The notes below the pieces were generated by a model, which saw nothing but the letters and a program-made list of their open reading frames with translations, was not told the origin of the DNA and ran no database searches. From Vombatus ursinus (taxonomy: Eukaryota; Chordata; Mammalia; Diprotodontia; Vombatidae): DNA of 64,000 nucleotides. The translations under genes were made by a program, and so were the position numbers. The stretch covers positions 2,526,974 through 2,590,973 of the forward strand of contig NW_020954626.1 of NCBI RefSeq assembly GCF_900497805.2, written 5' to 3'. Numbering within the stretch: position 1 is the first letter of the stretch; the number at the start of each line of letters is the position of its first letter. This document shows, one piece after another, positions 22,116 through 33,921 of the stretch.

Positions 22116-22715
22116 ACCCGCTAGGTTTGCAAGTTCTGAAGCTTTGAGCCTTTGGGTGTCCACATTAACCCAACCTAGATGCCACTTGGACGCCTCTTCC
22201 CAGATACATGTTTTAGTCTTAAAAAAGGACATTAGTGTGGGGGCGTACTCTTGAGTGTCTACTTCCTTTACGTGAAAGTTTTGGAAGCTTCCTCTCTGCA
22301 AAGAACCTATGTTGGCATGTAAAATGGTTGCATATATATTTGTAACATTGCTTAAGTATTCGAGCTTTTTTAGGTTCAAGGATATATAACTGTATCTGGC
22401 ATGAGAAGAAATTACACTCTCAAAGAAGCTCTGGATTTTTATTTTTAAGTAAAAGATTTCCTAAGATTTAAAAAGAAAACAAAATAGTGGCCCCGATCTG
22501 TCTCCTGCCCAACTAAAAGAAAGAAGCATTCTCTTTGCCATGGGCCAGCTGGTGAGATTGTCTGACTTCCATTTAGGTGGGAAAAGAAAAACAAAACTTC
22601 AGTGCTCTCAATATTGCCCATGAAAAAAGCAGGCAGGGCCTAGCTGCCCACAAGAGTTGGGGGGGATTTAACTGGATGATTGGCTGCTGTTATTCTAATG
22701 CTTGAGATGTTCTTG

Positions 22716-22797
22716 AAAGTCAAATTTGAACTTTAGATTGGCAAAGGAAAAGGAAATTTAGGAAGATTAAATTCCAGGCTTATATATTGCTTTGGAG
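22716..22797 (+). repeat. Left arm of a ~80-bp inverted repeat
   Basis: Its reverse complement matches 23748-23826 over about 80 bp with a few gaps. The best core is TTTGCCAATCTAAAGTTCAA in reverse complement. The arms are about 950 bp apart, in the first 2 kb of GLDN intron 1. Confidence 0.8.
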
Positions 22798-22834
22798 AGG
22801 GAAAAATGAACCACAGAAAGTTCATCTTAGAGTT

Positions 22835-23025
22835 TAGGATCATAGATTTAGAACTGGAAGAGACTTCAGGAGTCATCTGATCCACCCCTCTCCCTCATTT
22901 TACATCGGCCGACATAGGGGTGAAGTGAGTTGCCAAAGGTCACACAGGTAATAATATAGTGAAAATTTGAACCCAGGTCCTCTGACTCCAAATCCAGTGC
23001 TCTTTCCACAGCACCCACATAGAAC
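22835..23025 (-). mobile_element. MIR3-like SINE
   Basis: CATAGATTTAGAACTGGAAG, TGAAGTGAGTTGCCAAAGG, TTTGAACCCAGGTCCTCTG, TGCTCTTTCCACAGCACC. Confidence 0.8.
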
Positions 23026-23747
23026 AGTTCCTTAAACTATTCCTTTCAGAATTTAGAAATTTATTTAGCCTTTAGAAATGCATTATTTTTGCAATTTTAA
23101 GTTAGTGGGCTACTTTACTGATTTTAATTTAATAATTACCCAGCAATTACTTGTAGATTGCATTGACCTTTCCTATTTCATTTCATTATTATTATAATTA
23201 CTGTGGGTTTATTTCACTTTATAATTAGAAGGAATTCAGTTCTGTCATCTGAAGTCAAGGGGTGTAGGAGGTTCTTTTGAGTATAAGATTTGTGGAGCTG
23301 TTACCACTTAAAATCCTATTACCATGAAGAATTTTAATATCTAACACAAACTAAAATAGTCCCAAGATTATGAGGAAGCAAAACTCATGCTTGGATGATC
23401 TCTTTAGGTAGATGACTTCCAATTCCAACCTTGCTTTCAACCAATATCGTATATTTAAATTCTGAACCCCCACCCCAAACAAAAATTACAGAAAGGACCC
23501 CCTTGCTTTTCCTCTACTGCAAAATTCATGCCTTTAAGAGAGTCTCTTGGGTCTCCTGCTTTTTTCTTCATTGGCCTAGCTGATATTCATGGTCTGTTTG
23601 GTTAGTTCAACCATATGCTTCCAACCTTAAAAATAGATCAATAGAAGAAGAATGCTTTCTAGTGAAAATTGTTTTTAATAAATATATCAAAAGTATCTCC
23701 TTATATCATAATCCATTAGGTGCTACAGAGATGAGGAAAGGCCAGAG

Positions 23748-23826
23748 CAACATATAAGCCTAGAAGCCAGGTTTCCTAAATTTTCTTTCCTTTGCCAATC
23801 TAAAGTTCAAATTTGATATTTAAGAG
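23748..23826 (-). repeat. Right arm of the ~80-bp inverted repeat
   Basis: Pairs with 22716-22797. It contains CCTTTGCCAATCTAAAGTTC, exact over 20 bases with the reverse complement of the left arm. Confidence 0.8.
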
Positions 23827-23891
23827 GACCTGAGGCCAATGGCATTCTAACATAGCAACTTGTTTAGAAAGAATTCTGCTAGCAAAAACAT

Positions 23892-23911
23892 CAAACTTGT
23901 TAACAAGTTTG
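23892..23911. repeat. Perfect 20-bp palindrome
   Basis: CAAACTTGTTAACAAGTTTG equals its own reverse complement across all 20 bases. It lies about 65 bp past the right arm of the inverted repeat. Confidence 0.95.
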
Positions 23912-24271
23912 CAAGAATTTATTTATAAATCATTTCTAAAGGCATTACTTTACTTCCAATGATATGCTGAGCATCAGTCTCTAATAGAGCATGAAAGAAC
24001 TTTCCTGAATACAGAAGATGCTACTGACACTCATAAAGCCAGATTTGGCATTTCTTTAGCAGAGTAACCAGTTATGCCATGCCAGCCACACTTGCCTCTT
24101 TGTTCTCCCTTGCAGGCCATGGCACACATAAAAAGCAGGGTGAGAAGAGAGGAGGGATACCTGATTACCAAGGAGGCCATGGCATGTTTTCAGGAAGTAT
24201 TGTATTTACTCTTGGGCCACACTCCTAAATTCTTCTCACTTTCACTCTCTGCTATTCTCAGAAAAGAAGAC

Positions 24272-24470
24272 TGATCTCTCTCTCTCTGTGTCTCTGTCTT
24301 TCTCCCTCCTTCCCTCTATCTCTCCCCTTCTCTGCATGTGCAAGTGTGTGAAAAAGAGACAGACTAAGAGAGAGATAGAGACTGAAAGAAAAGAAAGAGA
24401 GAGAAGAAAGAGAGGAAGAGGAGTGGGGAGAGAGGGAAGGAGGGAAGGAGAGAGAGAGAGAAAGAGAGAA
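24272..24470. repeat. CT-rich then GA-rich simple repeats
   Basis: A polypyrimidine tract (24272-24335) followed by a polypurine tract (24355-24470), mirror-like, able to fold into a purine-pyrimidine hairpin. Confidence 0.85.
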
Positions 24471-24984
24471 ACCTTCCTTTAGTACCAGCCCTAGCAACAC
24501 AAGATACAAATATATTAATCTAAGTAGTGATGGAGATATAAAAATATTGTGATGCAATCAACAACTTTCTTCCTGAATCTTAGAAGCAATAGTAGTGAAA
24601 GATTGGTTGAGGTTGTGCTAGTACCTGAAACAGTGGAGAGGAATAGAAGTAGGCCTTTTCCCCTCAAAGAGAAACCTACTACTTCTCTTTGGTCTCTCTT
24701 ACTCTCCTCTACCTTTGTTTCTCCTCCCTTTGAGTTTTTTCTGCCTTTCTCTGTCTTTTCCTTCCTTTGACCTCATCTCTTTATTGACCCATGGATGTTT
24801 ACTCTGGCCTTTCTTCATCTCTGTAGCACCTAACTCAAGGAAGGGCTCATAATAAACACTCAACACTTGTCAAGCTAATTATACATTAAATATGCATGTT
24901 GAAATGCTAAAGTAATGATTCAAGATTCATAATATAAATCTGATAATACTCTGATTCTGGACCAGGGCTCATGCAACCAAGTCA

Positions 24985-25170
24985 GTGCAGTAAACCAAAA
25001 GGGCACTAGATTTAGAGTAAGGCTATAGAGGTGAATCTTGCCTCTACCTGAGATTTCCTATCCATACACTCTACCTGTGTGACCTTAGGCAGGTCACTGA
25101 ACCTCTCAGGTTCTCATTTTCCTCACCTGGAAAACAAGAGTGTTGTCCTTTGGCAAACTTGTGTTGACCA
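24985..25170 (+). mobile_element. MIR SINE
   Basis: CTACCTGTGTGACCTTAGGC, AGGTCACTGAACCTCTCAGG, TTCCTCACCTGGAAAACAAG. Confidence 0.75.
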
Positions 25171-26250
25171 TAGTCAAGAGATCCATTGGAGTAGGATATT
25201 TATATTTTCTTGTCCAAAACAGGCTATTTTTCCTACTTTTGAATTAATTTATTTCAAAGGTATATTAAAAAACATTTTTCCAAAGGCATGTTGGTAGTTT
25301 AAAAAAAAAAAAGGAAAGAAAATTAGAGACTTGCCCTAGAGAACCTCTAAATTCCCTTCCAGCTGTAAATTTATGAAATGTTTGCTTTCTTCTTCAAAGG
25401 AGTAACATGGGAAACTGTAGAAGCTAGGCCATTAGTAGCAGAAGCAGTAAAGACTAAAAACTAGACCTTTCTCCCTTAATTTAATGCTGCCATAGCTGAA
25501 AACTTTTTTGACCTTCTTAGAAATTGACTTCAGAACTAGTTTCTGAGACACGCCAGACAAATCAGTCTCCTTCCTTTATAATCACATATCACTTTTGACC
25601 AAAAATAATATAACCCAAATTAATCTCCCACTCATTGCCATGGCCTTAGATGCTGAGCTCAGTCTAGGGGCAGTGGGAGGGGCTGGCTCCAGTCTTCTCT
25701 CTGTTCCCCCTCCCACACTGGCTGATGGGAAATGGAAATAGAAATATTCTGATTCTGCTACTCCACTCTCCCTATCTAGAACTAGTGGTACACATATTTG
25801 TATTTTACTAATTCCTAATAGAAAGAAGATCTTTAAAATTAGGAGACCAACTTGGACCAACTTGGCATAAATTTGATATAGTTTCTCTTTAAAAACAAAC
25901 AAAATGACTGCTTTCCTTGTTCCTTGTCCCTGATCCCCTCCCCCCAAATCCATGGCCAAATTCATTTGACATTAAGACTTGATATGCATGCATTTTATCT
26001 ACAGACTAAAGGTCACATCATTCTAAACAAAACAAGCTTTTAGATTGAGATTAAGCTACAAAGGGAGTATTTTTCAGCCCATCAGAGGCTTTTGCTCTTT
26101 GGGGTATAATAACTCTATTTTAAATAAATGCAATATGGGAAAAGTCTTTGGTTATTTCTTAAATAAAGTTCAAGACACAATTTTCTTTCCTTAAAAGAGT
26201 GAAAGCAACAAGGTCAAATGACATTCTTTTAAAAATATTTTGTGGGGTTT
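25170..26250. other. No feature recognised
   Basis: Mostly unassigned intron sequence. The antisense frame at 25582-25965 (127 codons) has no domain or homology that I recognise. Confidence 0.4.
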
Positions 26251-26254
26251 GTGC

Positions 26255-26590
26255 ATTTTAGCGCTGTAGTAGATTAATATATCCAGCACCAGATGCTGTG
26301 GTAGATACAAGCAAGTTTAAGGTATGATACCTAATCTAAGGAACTTATGATACTAGTATACGTGAAATAATTAGACCAAGCTAGTACATATAGCTCATGA
26401 CCAAGTTGCAAATAGTATGGTATGGATAATAAAGGTGATAGTTCATCAGAAAAGGAAAGTTCCTTGTTAACTGCTGTTATTCAGAAAGAATTCATGTAGG
26501 AAGTGAAAATAGAGATCGGACTTGAAGGTTGCATAGAATTTGGACAAGTGGAAAAGGAGAAAGAAGGCTATGGAAATAATCAATACTCAA
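26255..26590 (-). mobile_element. L2 LINE 3' end
   Basis: CACCAGATGCTGTGGTAGATAC, CTAATCTAAGGAACTTATG, GACTTGAAGGTTGCATAG. May be one insertion with 27290-27640, split by later elements. Confidence 0.55.
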
Positions 26591-26799
26591 AAATCTGCAT
26601 AATAAGATCAGTTTTATAATAGAAGTGAAAACTGAACAAGAACTGAGCTGATATCACAGAAATCTACCCTAAGGCAAATAAAGTAGACTTCATGACTAAG
26701 ATTAAAGGAAAAACATTTTTTACATACGAATGAAATTTAAAGCAGTTCAATAAATGGATATGTGCCTAAATAACAGAATGAGAATGGTATGTTCAGAAA

Positions 26800-27040
26800 C
26801 TAGAGGCGGCTGGTGGCACAGTGGATAGAGCACTGAGCCTGGAGTCAAGAAGACCTGAGTTCAAATGTGGTCTCAGACACTTACTAGCTGTGTGACCATG
26901 GACAAGTCACTTCACTGATGTCTGCCTCAGTTCTGCAAAATGGAGATAATAGTACCTTTCTCCCATGGTTGTTATGAGTTTTAAATGAGATAATATTTGT
27001 AACTGTGTAATAGCACAGTATCTGGCACACAGTACACACT
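26800..27040 (+). mobile_element. MIR-type SINE, long form
   Basis: GGTGGCACAGTGGATAGAGC, GAGTTCAAATGTGGTCTC, GTGACCATGGACAAGTCAC, GTATCTGGCACACAGTACAC. Confidence 0.8.
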
Positions 27041-27124
27041 ATATAAATATATATGTGTGTGTGTGTATATGTATATATGTGTATGTATGTTTATGTATAC
27101 ACACCCACACATATATATACATAT

Positions 27125-27180
<56 letters not shown>
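27035..27180. repeat. TA/TG/CA microsatellite
   Basis: About 145 bp with a pure CA run near 27125-27148 and a pure TA run near 27148-27176. Confidence 0.95.
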
Positions 27181-27289
27181 ACTTGTTCCCTTCCCTAGTG
27201 AGATAATATACTTGCCTGGAATAAAAAGGTTCATTAAAAGGTACATTAAAATAAGTGTCTACGATTTGCAAGGGATCATTGAGGAATAG

Positions 27290-27640
27290 TGCAAAATAAG
27301 TAAGATGGTAGAACAAGATCATAGGGAACCTTGACTACCCAGATAAGGAGTTTGGAATTGATCTGAAGATCAATTGGAAACTATAACTTATAAGTTTTGG
27401 AGAAGGGGAGTAACATGAAAGAATCAGTGTTGAAGAAAGATTTGTTTGGTGATAACTGAACCATAATTTGAAGTAAAGAGAGAATGGATATACAAAGATC
27501 AATTGGATTGTAAAATTAAATAAACAAACCCAAACCAATAAAGCCTATTGCACTTATCTGGATGAGAATATTGGAGCCTGAACTAAGGTGAATACTGATT
27601 GATAGGAACAGAGATGAAGGAAATAAATTCTAGAGAAAAG
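27290..27640 (-). mobile_element. L2 LINE fragment
   Basis: AAGGAGTTTGGAATTGATC, GGGGAGTAACATGAAAGAATC and CTTATCTGGATGAGAATATTGG follow the antisense L2 order. Confidence 0.55.
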
Positions 27641-27875
27641 GTTCTTAACCTGGGGCCCTTGAGCTTTAAAAAAAAAATATATATATATATATGTATATAT
27701 GTATATATATACACACACACATATATATACATATACATATATATAGATAACAGTATTTCAATATGCTGTAATTGTTTTCCTTCCTATATATTATTTTATG
27801 CATTTAAAAACATTATTCTGATAAGGGATCCATAGGCTTCACAAGATTTCCAAAGGGAAGACTCCATGTCACATG
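27641..27875 (+). mobile_element. hAT-type DNA transposon remnant
   Basis: Starts with the terminal-repeat-like GGTTCTTAACCTGGGG and ends with GGGATCCATAGGCTTC then CTCCATGTCAC. A TA repeat (27668-27755) has expanded inside. Same family as 54826-55180. The exact family name is uncertain. Confidence 0.6.
27668..27755. repeat. TA/CA microsatellite
   Basis: ATATATATGTATATATAC type tract. Confidence 0.9.
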
Positions 27876-28277
27876 TTCTAGAGATATTTGTAAAGAAAAA
27901 TCGACAAGGCTCCATAAAGTTTCCTTGTCTATACAATGCATGTAACTTTGCCTTCTTTGCAAAGTTGTTGTAGGGATCAAATGAGGCTATAGGTTAAGTG
28001 CTTCCTAAATGTAAGCTAGCATTCTTATCTTCACTCTCTCAAGCTCTTTTTCTTTTCTTTGTTTCTAACTGGATTCTTAGGACTTGTGATTTTAGTGCAT
28101 TCTGATCCTGTTAGTTGGTGAGATTGCATTTGGGCAGGGCTCTTCTTATGGAGACTAAAAAATAAGTTTGTTTCCAAAATATTTGTTTTGCTGCTTAATG
28201 TAGTCAAAGGGATTTTTTTTCAATCCCTATGAGTGATACAAACATTTGGTTTAGAGCTACTAATTCTCCCAAACATT

Positions 28278-28480
28278 ATGGGGACATGGAGAGCACATTG
28301 TGTTTCAAGTCAAAAGACCTGGGTCCAAATCTAGGTTTCACTTCTTACTAGTGGGAACTTTGGCTTCCCATTATATCACTTCTCTGGGACTCAGTTTCCT
28401 CATTTACAAAATGAGGGACTTGAACCAGACTGTCTCTCAGGTCTATTCTAGCTTTAAAACCCATCAACCTATAATTTGAA
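28278..28480 (+). mobile_element. MIR SINE
   Basis: CTGGGTCCAAATCTAGGTTTC, GGGACTCAGTTTCCTCATTT, AATGAGGGACTTGAACCAG. Confidence 0.75.
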
Positions 28481-28569
28481 AACATTGTCTATCAAATATA
28501 TCAATGATAACTTTAAAAGAAAGGCTAATTGGGAGGAAATGTAGTAGTTGTACTAAGATGTTATCAATA

Positions 28570-28790
28570 GGAGAGGAAAGGTGATTGAGTGTTGAACTTG
28601 GAACCAGGAAAACCTGGGTTTGAATCTTACCTAAGACATTTTATTAAGATCCTGAGAAAATCACAAAATCTCTCTAAGCTTCATTTGCCTCATCTGTAAA
28701 ATAGGAGTTAGGAAACCTATAGCACCCACCTCACAAGGTTATGGGGTCAAATGAGATACTTTGCAAACATTAAAGTTATGTATGTGTGTG
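28570..28790 (+). mobile_element. MIR SINE
   Basis: TTGAACTTGGAACCAGGAAAAC, TTTGCCTCATCTGTAAAATAGG, CACCTCACAAGGTTATGGGG. Confidence 0.75.
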
Positions 28791-29289
28791 TGGTACCAAA
28801 AAATTTTCACTGCAGTAAACACTTTCAGGTACATTAGGATCATGTCATGCATTTGGAAATATTGCAATGTGAACTAATGATGCTTTGGAGTAGAGTTTTA
28901 CCTTGTACTTTCTGCAGTATGTTATCAGACATATTACTTAACTGTGCTTTGCCTAAACTCTCATTTAAAGATCCTTGTTGAAAGGTACTATGTGGACATA
29001 AAATGTTATTCTTAACAGTTTCTGAAAGGTTTCTCCAGCAGATTTCCATCTTCAGACCACTCTACTACTGGCCTTCAGTTGACAAGTGATTCTTAAAATG
29101 GGCTAATAACACAGGATTGGAAGCTGTCCAAGGCATTGTTACATTAATTCTCTTCAAAACACTTGGGAGCTGAGATGGGACAGAGAAGCAATGGAAATAA
29201 GCTCTCTCTGTGCATGAACACCTTTTATGCTTCTTGTCAGTGCCACAGAATTACCACTTAATTGTATCTATACTGTCTTGTTCTTGGTG

Positions 29290-29515
29290 AGACAGGCTGC
29301 TTGGTAGAGATGAAAGAATGCTGAACTGGGAGTCAGGTGACTCTGTGTTTGACACCACCTCTGACCATTACTAGCTATGGGGCCCTGAGCAAAATCAGTT
29401 TCCTTCCTTCATCAATGGGAATGATTAGAATAATAACAGCTACTCATAGAATTATTGTGCAGCTTAAATGAGATAATTGCAAACCCCGGAGAAGTATGTA
29501 AATGCTTGATGTTAT
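29290..29515 (+). mobile_element. MIR SINE
   Basis: GATGAAAGAATGCTGAACTG, CATTACTAGCTATGGGGCCC, AGAATTATTGTGCAGCTTAAA. Confidence 0.7.
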
Positions 29516-29519
29516 TCTC

Positions 29520-30090
29520 TCATTTGTCTCTGTGTTAACATTGTCTACTCAATGATATTGTTAGCTTCTTGTAAAAGAGACTACATCTTATACTTCTTTT
29601 ATGTCCCCTCACATCCTGTAGTGCAGAGTTGAGATGCTCAGTAATCCCACATCTTTCAACACAGTGCTAAGATCCTCAATGAATATATCTTAGTTGACTG
29701 TCTGTAGATTGATTATGGACCTGGTCATCAAAATGCAAATTCAGTGTTTCGAATAATTCATCAACTTCTTAAAAAAATACTCAGGCTGGGAACAGAGCTG
29801 TAATCTGCTGGAGGGCAGGCTGTTGGTAGGCTAGGATGGCTCTGGGGTTGTCCCCTTGACCACTCAGGATTGTTCCCCTCCCACCATACAGCTGTCTTAC
29901 TCAATCCTGGGTTGTTTTTTTTTTTCTTCCACCTCAGGATAGAATAGGTTAACCTTTTGTTGGTTCTTTGAAACATGACTAGGGATCTTGAGGTGTGAGT
30001 CAAATCCTAGTAAAGCTTTTTAATTGCTTCCTACAAGATCTGAAGTTCCTCCCAGCTCTTGGTCCATGATCCTTTGAAGTGATTTAAAAG
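29520..30090. other. No feature recognised
   Basis: Possible weak L2-like words near 29570-29700 (CTCACATCCTGTAGTGC). Otherwise unassigned. Confidence 0.4.
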
Positions 30091-30160
30091 ATAATCCTTC
30101 TGTCAACAAGCATTTATTATGTGCCTACTATGTGTTAGGCACTGTGCTAAGCACTGGGGA

Positions 30161-30421
30161 TATTCTTGTTTTTCAGTCCTTTTAGTTGTGTCCAACTCTT
30201 TGTGACCCCATTTGGGGTTTTCTCAGCAAAGATACTGGGGTGGTTTGCCATTTCCCTCTCCAGCTTATTTTACAGATGAGAGAACTGAGGCAAATGGGGT
30301 TAAGTGACTTGGCCAGGGTCACAAAGCTAGTAAGTATCTGAAGTCAGATTTGAACTCAAGAAGGTGAGTCTTCCGACTCCAAGGCTGGCACCCTGTCCAT
30401 TGTACCACCCAGTTGCCCCAC
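30161..30421 (-). mobile_element. Mar-1-type CORE-SINE with RTE-like tail
   Basis: Inserted in the L2: TTTTTCAGTCCTTTTAGTTG tail at the left, GAACTGAGGCAAATGGGG, TTGTACCACCCAGTTGCCCC head at the right. Confidence 0.85.
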
Positions 30422-30636
30422 TAGGTACACTGAGAAAGGTAAAAGACAGTACCTCCCCTCAGAGGAGCTTGCATTCTAAAGGGGAGACAAGGTATAAACA
30501 AATATATACAAACAAAATATATGCAGGATGAAATAGGAAGTAATCCAGAGGGAAGGCTCTAGAATTAAGTATGGTTAAAAAAAAAAGGGCTTCTCATAAA
30601 ATTTTAGTTCAGACTTGAAGGAAGCTAAGAGGCAGA

Positions 30637-30640
30637 GATA

Positions 30641-30691
<51 letters not shown>
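30637..30691. repeat. GA microsatellite
   Basis: Pure GA run of about 53 bp. Confidence 0.95.
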
Positions 30692-30692
<1 letters not shown>

Positions 30693-31394
30693 ATTCCAGG
30701 CAGGGGCGGGGTTGGGGGCGGGAAAGAGCCAGAGTAGCCAGTGAAAATGCCCTGAGTTGGGAGATGGAATGTCTTGTTCAATGAACAGCAAAGAAGCAGG
30801 TGTCCCTGGTTCAAAGACAGTGCCAGGTATGGATAATGTTGGTCTTACACATAGAAGACACTCACTAGCTGTTCCTGAATTACAAGGATGGTGGATTAGA
30901 TGAAAGTTGCACAGGATAGATAAGCATGGATGGTCTGTGATCAGATCACAAAGTATTAGAGATGATGATGACAGGACATCTCTGAGGCATGCTATCAGAC
31001 ATATCTCAATCAATGGTCTAATAGTTGTTAGATTTTTAAAACGTGAAACCTATCTTATAAACACTAAAATCTTATTCTAGTGTAGCATCAAAGCGTGGAT
31101 GTGACCCATAGAAGGCTATGGCAGTGTGGCACGATTTCTGGTAGATTCTTGGAATTGGAACTATAGAGCTGGTTTTTCAAGGACCAGAGAGATCATTTAA
31201 ATTCATACAGGCTCATCATAAGGTTGTTAGCAACTATAGCTATGTATAATTAGCTATAGCAACTCACAAAGATTGTTTATTAAGTGTAGGCGGCTAAGAT
31301 TTGTGTCATTGAAAAGAATACCTACACCAAAGAAATTATGGCTCCCTGAAGTATTGAAATACAGACAACTAAACAAAAATTAACTGTATTACTC

Positions 31395-31720
31395 AGTCCA
31401 AAAATTGTACTCAACAATTATTAAGTATTTACTGTATTCAAAACATTGTGCTAGAATTTGCTGATGAGCAACAAGATGGTTAGTTCCCTAAAGAAACTGA
31501 CAATCTATGAGGGATGCTGAGACACATACTTAAATAAGTCAGATACAGGCTATAACGTGGTAAGAGCAAAGAAGGTCTAGACAAAGTACTACAAGAATCA
31601 AGAGGAAGGAGGGAACATTTTCAAATGAGAAAATGAGGAAAGGCTTCATAGAGGAGGTAGCATCTGAGCTGAGACTTGAAGGGGAAAGAAATGAGGAGAA
31701 TCTGCATAGGCTGATTCTGA
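31395..31720 (-). mobile_element. L2 LINE 3' end
   Basis: CAACAATTATTAAGTATTTAC, CATTGTGCTAGAATTTGCTG, AGGCTTCATAGAGGAGGTAG, TGAGCTGAGACTTGAAGGGG. Confidence 0.7.
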
Positions 31721-31779
31721 TGAGCACAGATGAGATCTCCAAAAACCACTGCTTTTTAGGAGCTCCTTGCGATGAATAT

Positions 31780-32035
31780 GGGTAGCAAGGAGGCAAAGTG
31801 GATAGAGTGCTAGACCTGGAGTCAGGAAGACTCTTCTTTCTGAGTTCAAATCTGGCCTCAGACACTTACTAGCTGTGTAACCTTGGGCAAGTCACTTAAA
31901 TCTGTTGCCTCAGTTTCCTCATCTGTAAAATGAGCTGAGAAGGATATGGCAGACCACTCCAATATCTTTACCAAGAAAATCCCAAATACGGTCATGAAGA
32001 GTCAGACATGACTCAAAAAAAATGAACAACAAAAC
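31780..32035 (+). mobile_element. Mar-1-type CORE-SINE with RTE-like tail
   Basis: GGTAGCAAGGAGGCAAAGTG head, CAGACACTTACTAGCTGTG, AAGAGTCAGACATGACTC tail. Confidence 0.85.
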
Positions 32036-32720
32036 AACTGTGGTGAATGTGATGGTCTTGGACTGCCAAATTTCCTTCTTGCCACTTTCTTTGCTATGCA
32101 TTGTTATAAACCTTTCGCCTCTAACATTGTCTGTTGGATCATAGCCCCTTTTAGTTGGCATGCCAGGAGCTTTGAGAGAGCCAAAGAAGTGAATAATAGT
32201 CATGATTTTAAAAGATTCCAATAGACAACTGATTCTCTAGAGTCATGATTGTATGTCATACAGGTAAATCCTACCTTCTGTCTGATCCTCCTATATAATC
32301 CTCAGAATTCTGAGTACCAGGGAAGGAATAGAACTAAATCATTTCATGATGTATATGATGCTCTCCTTTCTGTGGCTACGCAAGTGGTGGGAGGTGTGGC
32401 TGGATATCTCATCTTCTCTTCCACATACTCTCACTGGGATTCCAAACACATTTCTTTCTCCTCAAGGCTCCTTCTCTCCTACAGTATCTCTCTCAGACTC
32501 TGGCCTCTGGGTATGTGTGATTACTATTAGAGTGGCTTTGTGGAAACCCACGTCTCTCTTTAGGCCAATGTACACCCCCTATTCTCTGTGTCTGTTTGTC
32601 TCACTGTGACTGTCTATCTGCCTGTGTCCATGCCTCCCTTTTATTTCTATTACTGGGGTGTCACCATATTTTAGAATATTAGCCCAAGGCCAACTCAAGT
32701 ATATGAATTCTATCATCATT
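32036..32720. other. No feature recognised
   Basis: Unassigned intron DNA. Overlapping + frames at 32249-32609 show no domain. Confidence 0.4.
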
Positions 32721-32965
32721 AAGGGGCAAGTCGGTGGCACAGTGGATAGAGCACTGTGCCTGGAATCAGAAAGACTCATCTGGCCTCAGACACTTATGGC
32801 CATATGACCCTGAGCAAGTCACTTCACCCTATTTGCCTCAGTTTCCTCATCTATAAAATTAGCTAGAGACGGAAATATCAAACCACTACAGTATCTTTGC
32901 CCAGAAAACCCCAAATGAGGTCACAAAGAGTGGGATACAACTAAAATGACTGAATAACAACAATC
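32721..32965 (+). mobile_element. Mar-1-type CORE-SINE with RTE-like tail
   Basis: GGGGCAAGTCGGTGGCACAG head, GTTTCCTCATCTATAAAATT, GGGATACAACTAAAATGACTG tail. Confidence 0.85.
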
Positions 32966-33818
32966 ATCGCTATAGTATAAACTTGAGAATCCTCACTGCT
33001 GCTACAAAGAAAAGGAAAGTCCTATCAGAGGTACAATGAGAACCTAGGACAAGGATAATTCTCACCTTGTTCAGTACTCATTAGAAAGTAAAGGAGCATA
33101 ATCATTCTCCTCTAGCTGCATGCCTGTTACGGTTCTAACATTCTACTTCTCTTACATAGCTACACATGTATTTTCTTCTCTTTCACACTTACAAAGCACG
33201 ATACAATGCAAACAAAATTGAGTTTTGCTACACCTTGGTGACAGATTAGCATGTTTCATTTAATTGAACATTCCAGAGGGTTTAGTTCCCTTTGGAGCTT
33301 GGTTTAGCTTCTCTTTATAAAACTCTTTTTTCACTGACCTACAGATTCACAGAATCATAGAATTGGAGGGGATTTCAATGGTCATCTAGTCTTTATTTCT
33401 ACCTGAAACATGAACACTTTGTGCTGTTTCTTAAAAGTGGCCATCTAGTATTGTGACGTCTTTAGTATAAGGACCTCACTCCTTCCCAAGGGCATTCAGT
33501 TTGGGGTAGCTCCAATCTTTGGTAGCTTCTGCTTTTATTGGGCTGAGTCTGGCTCCTTTGCAGCTTTTATTCCTTAGTTCTACGTCTGTGGCCAAATAGC
33601 TGTTGTGTCCTTCCTAAAGCTCCCTTCCCTATAGGTTAAACATTCCCAGTTACTTTGACTAATCTTTGGATGATGTGACTTCCAAGCCCTTTAAAATCCT
33701 GCTCACCTTAGTCTTGGAATGCTTTAGCTTGTTCATATTCTTCCTAAAATATGGTGCCCAGAACTGAATGCATTGTTCTAAATGTGACCTGGCCATTTCA
33801 GAATACCTTGGTACCATT
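32966..33818. other. Mostly unassigned, with a MIR scrap
   Basis: 33345-33400 resembles the start of a MIR3 (CACAGAATCATAGAATTGG). 33560-33800 is unassigned. Confidence 0.4.
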
Positions 33819-33906
33819 GTTGTTCAATTGTTTCAATCACGTCTGGCTCTTTGTGACCACATTTAGGGTTTTCTTGGCTAAGATACTGGAGCAGTTTGTC
33901 ATTCTG
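33819..33906 (-). mobile_element. Truncated Mar-1 SINE
   Basis: TGTTGTTCAATTGTTTCAATC and TAGGGTTTTCTTGGC then AAGATACTGGAGCAG: the antisense tail of the long Mar-1 type, ending where the next SINE target begins. Confidence 0.7.
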
Positions 33907-33921
33907 GATACCATATCTTTT

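Larger units (their letters stand above)
30095..30950 (-). mobile_element. L2 LINE interrupted by a SINE and a GA repeat
   Basis: Left part 30095-30160 (AAGCATTTATTATGTGCCTAC, ACTGTGCTAAGCACTGGGG). It resumes at 30422 (AGGAGCTTGCATTCTAAAGG, ACTTGAAGGAAGCTAAGAGG) and continues past the GA tract (CCATTCCAGGCAGGGGCG, ATGCCCTGAGTTGGGAG). Confidence 0.75.

Noticed and set aside
22029-22124. Extension of GLDN exon 1 past 22028 to the stop at 22124
   Set aside because: The donor CCG|GTAGGC and in-phase match of exon 2 to gliomedin show that the frame is spliced here; the read-through peptide is Pro/Arg-rich and not gliomedin-like.
25582-25965. 127-codon antisense frame in intron 1
   Set aside because: No domain, no splice context, no retrocopy hallmarks; length is expected by chance in a 64-kb window.
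27035-27180. Possible promoter or origin because of the long TA/CA tract
   Set aside because: An ordinary microsatellite next to a MIR end.
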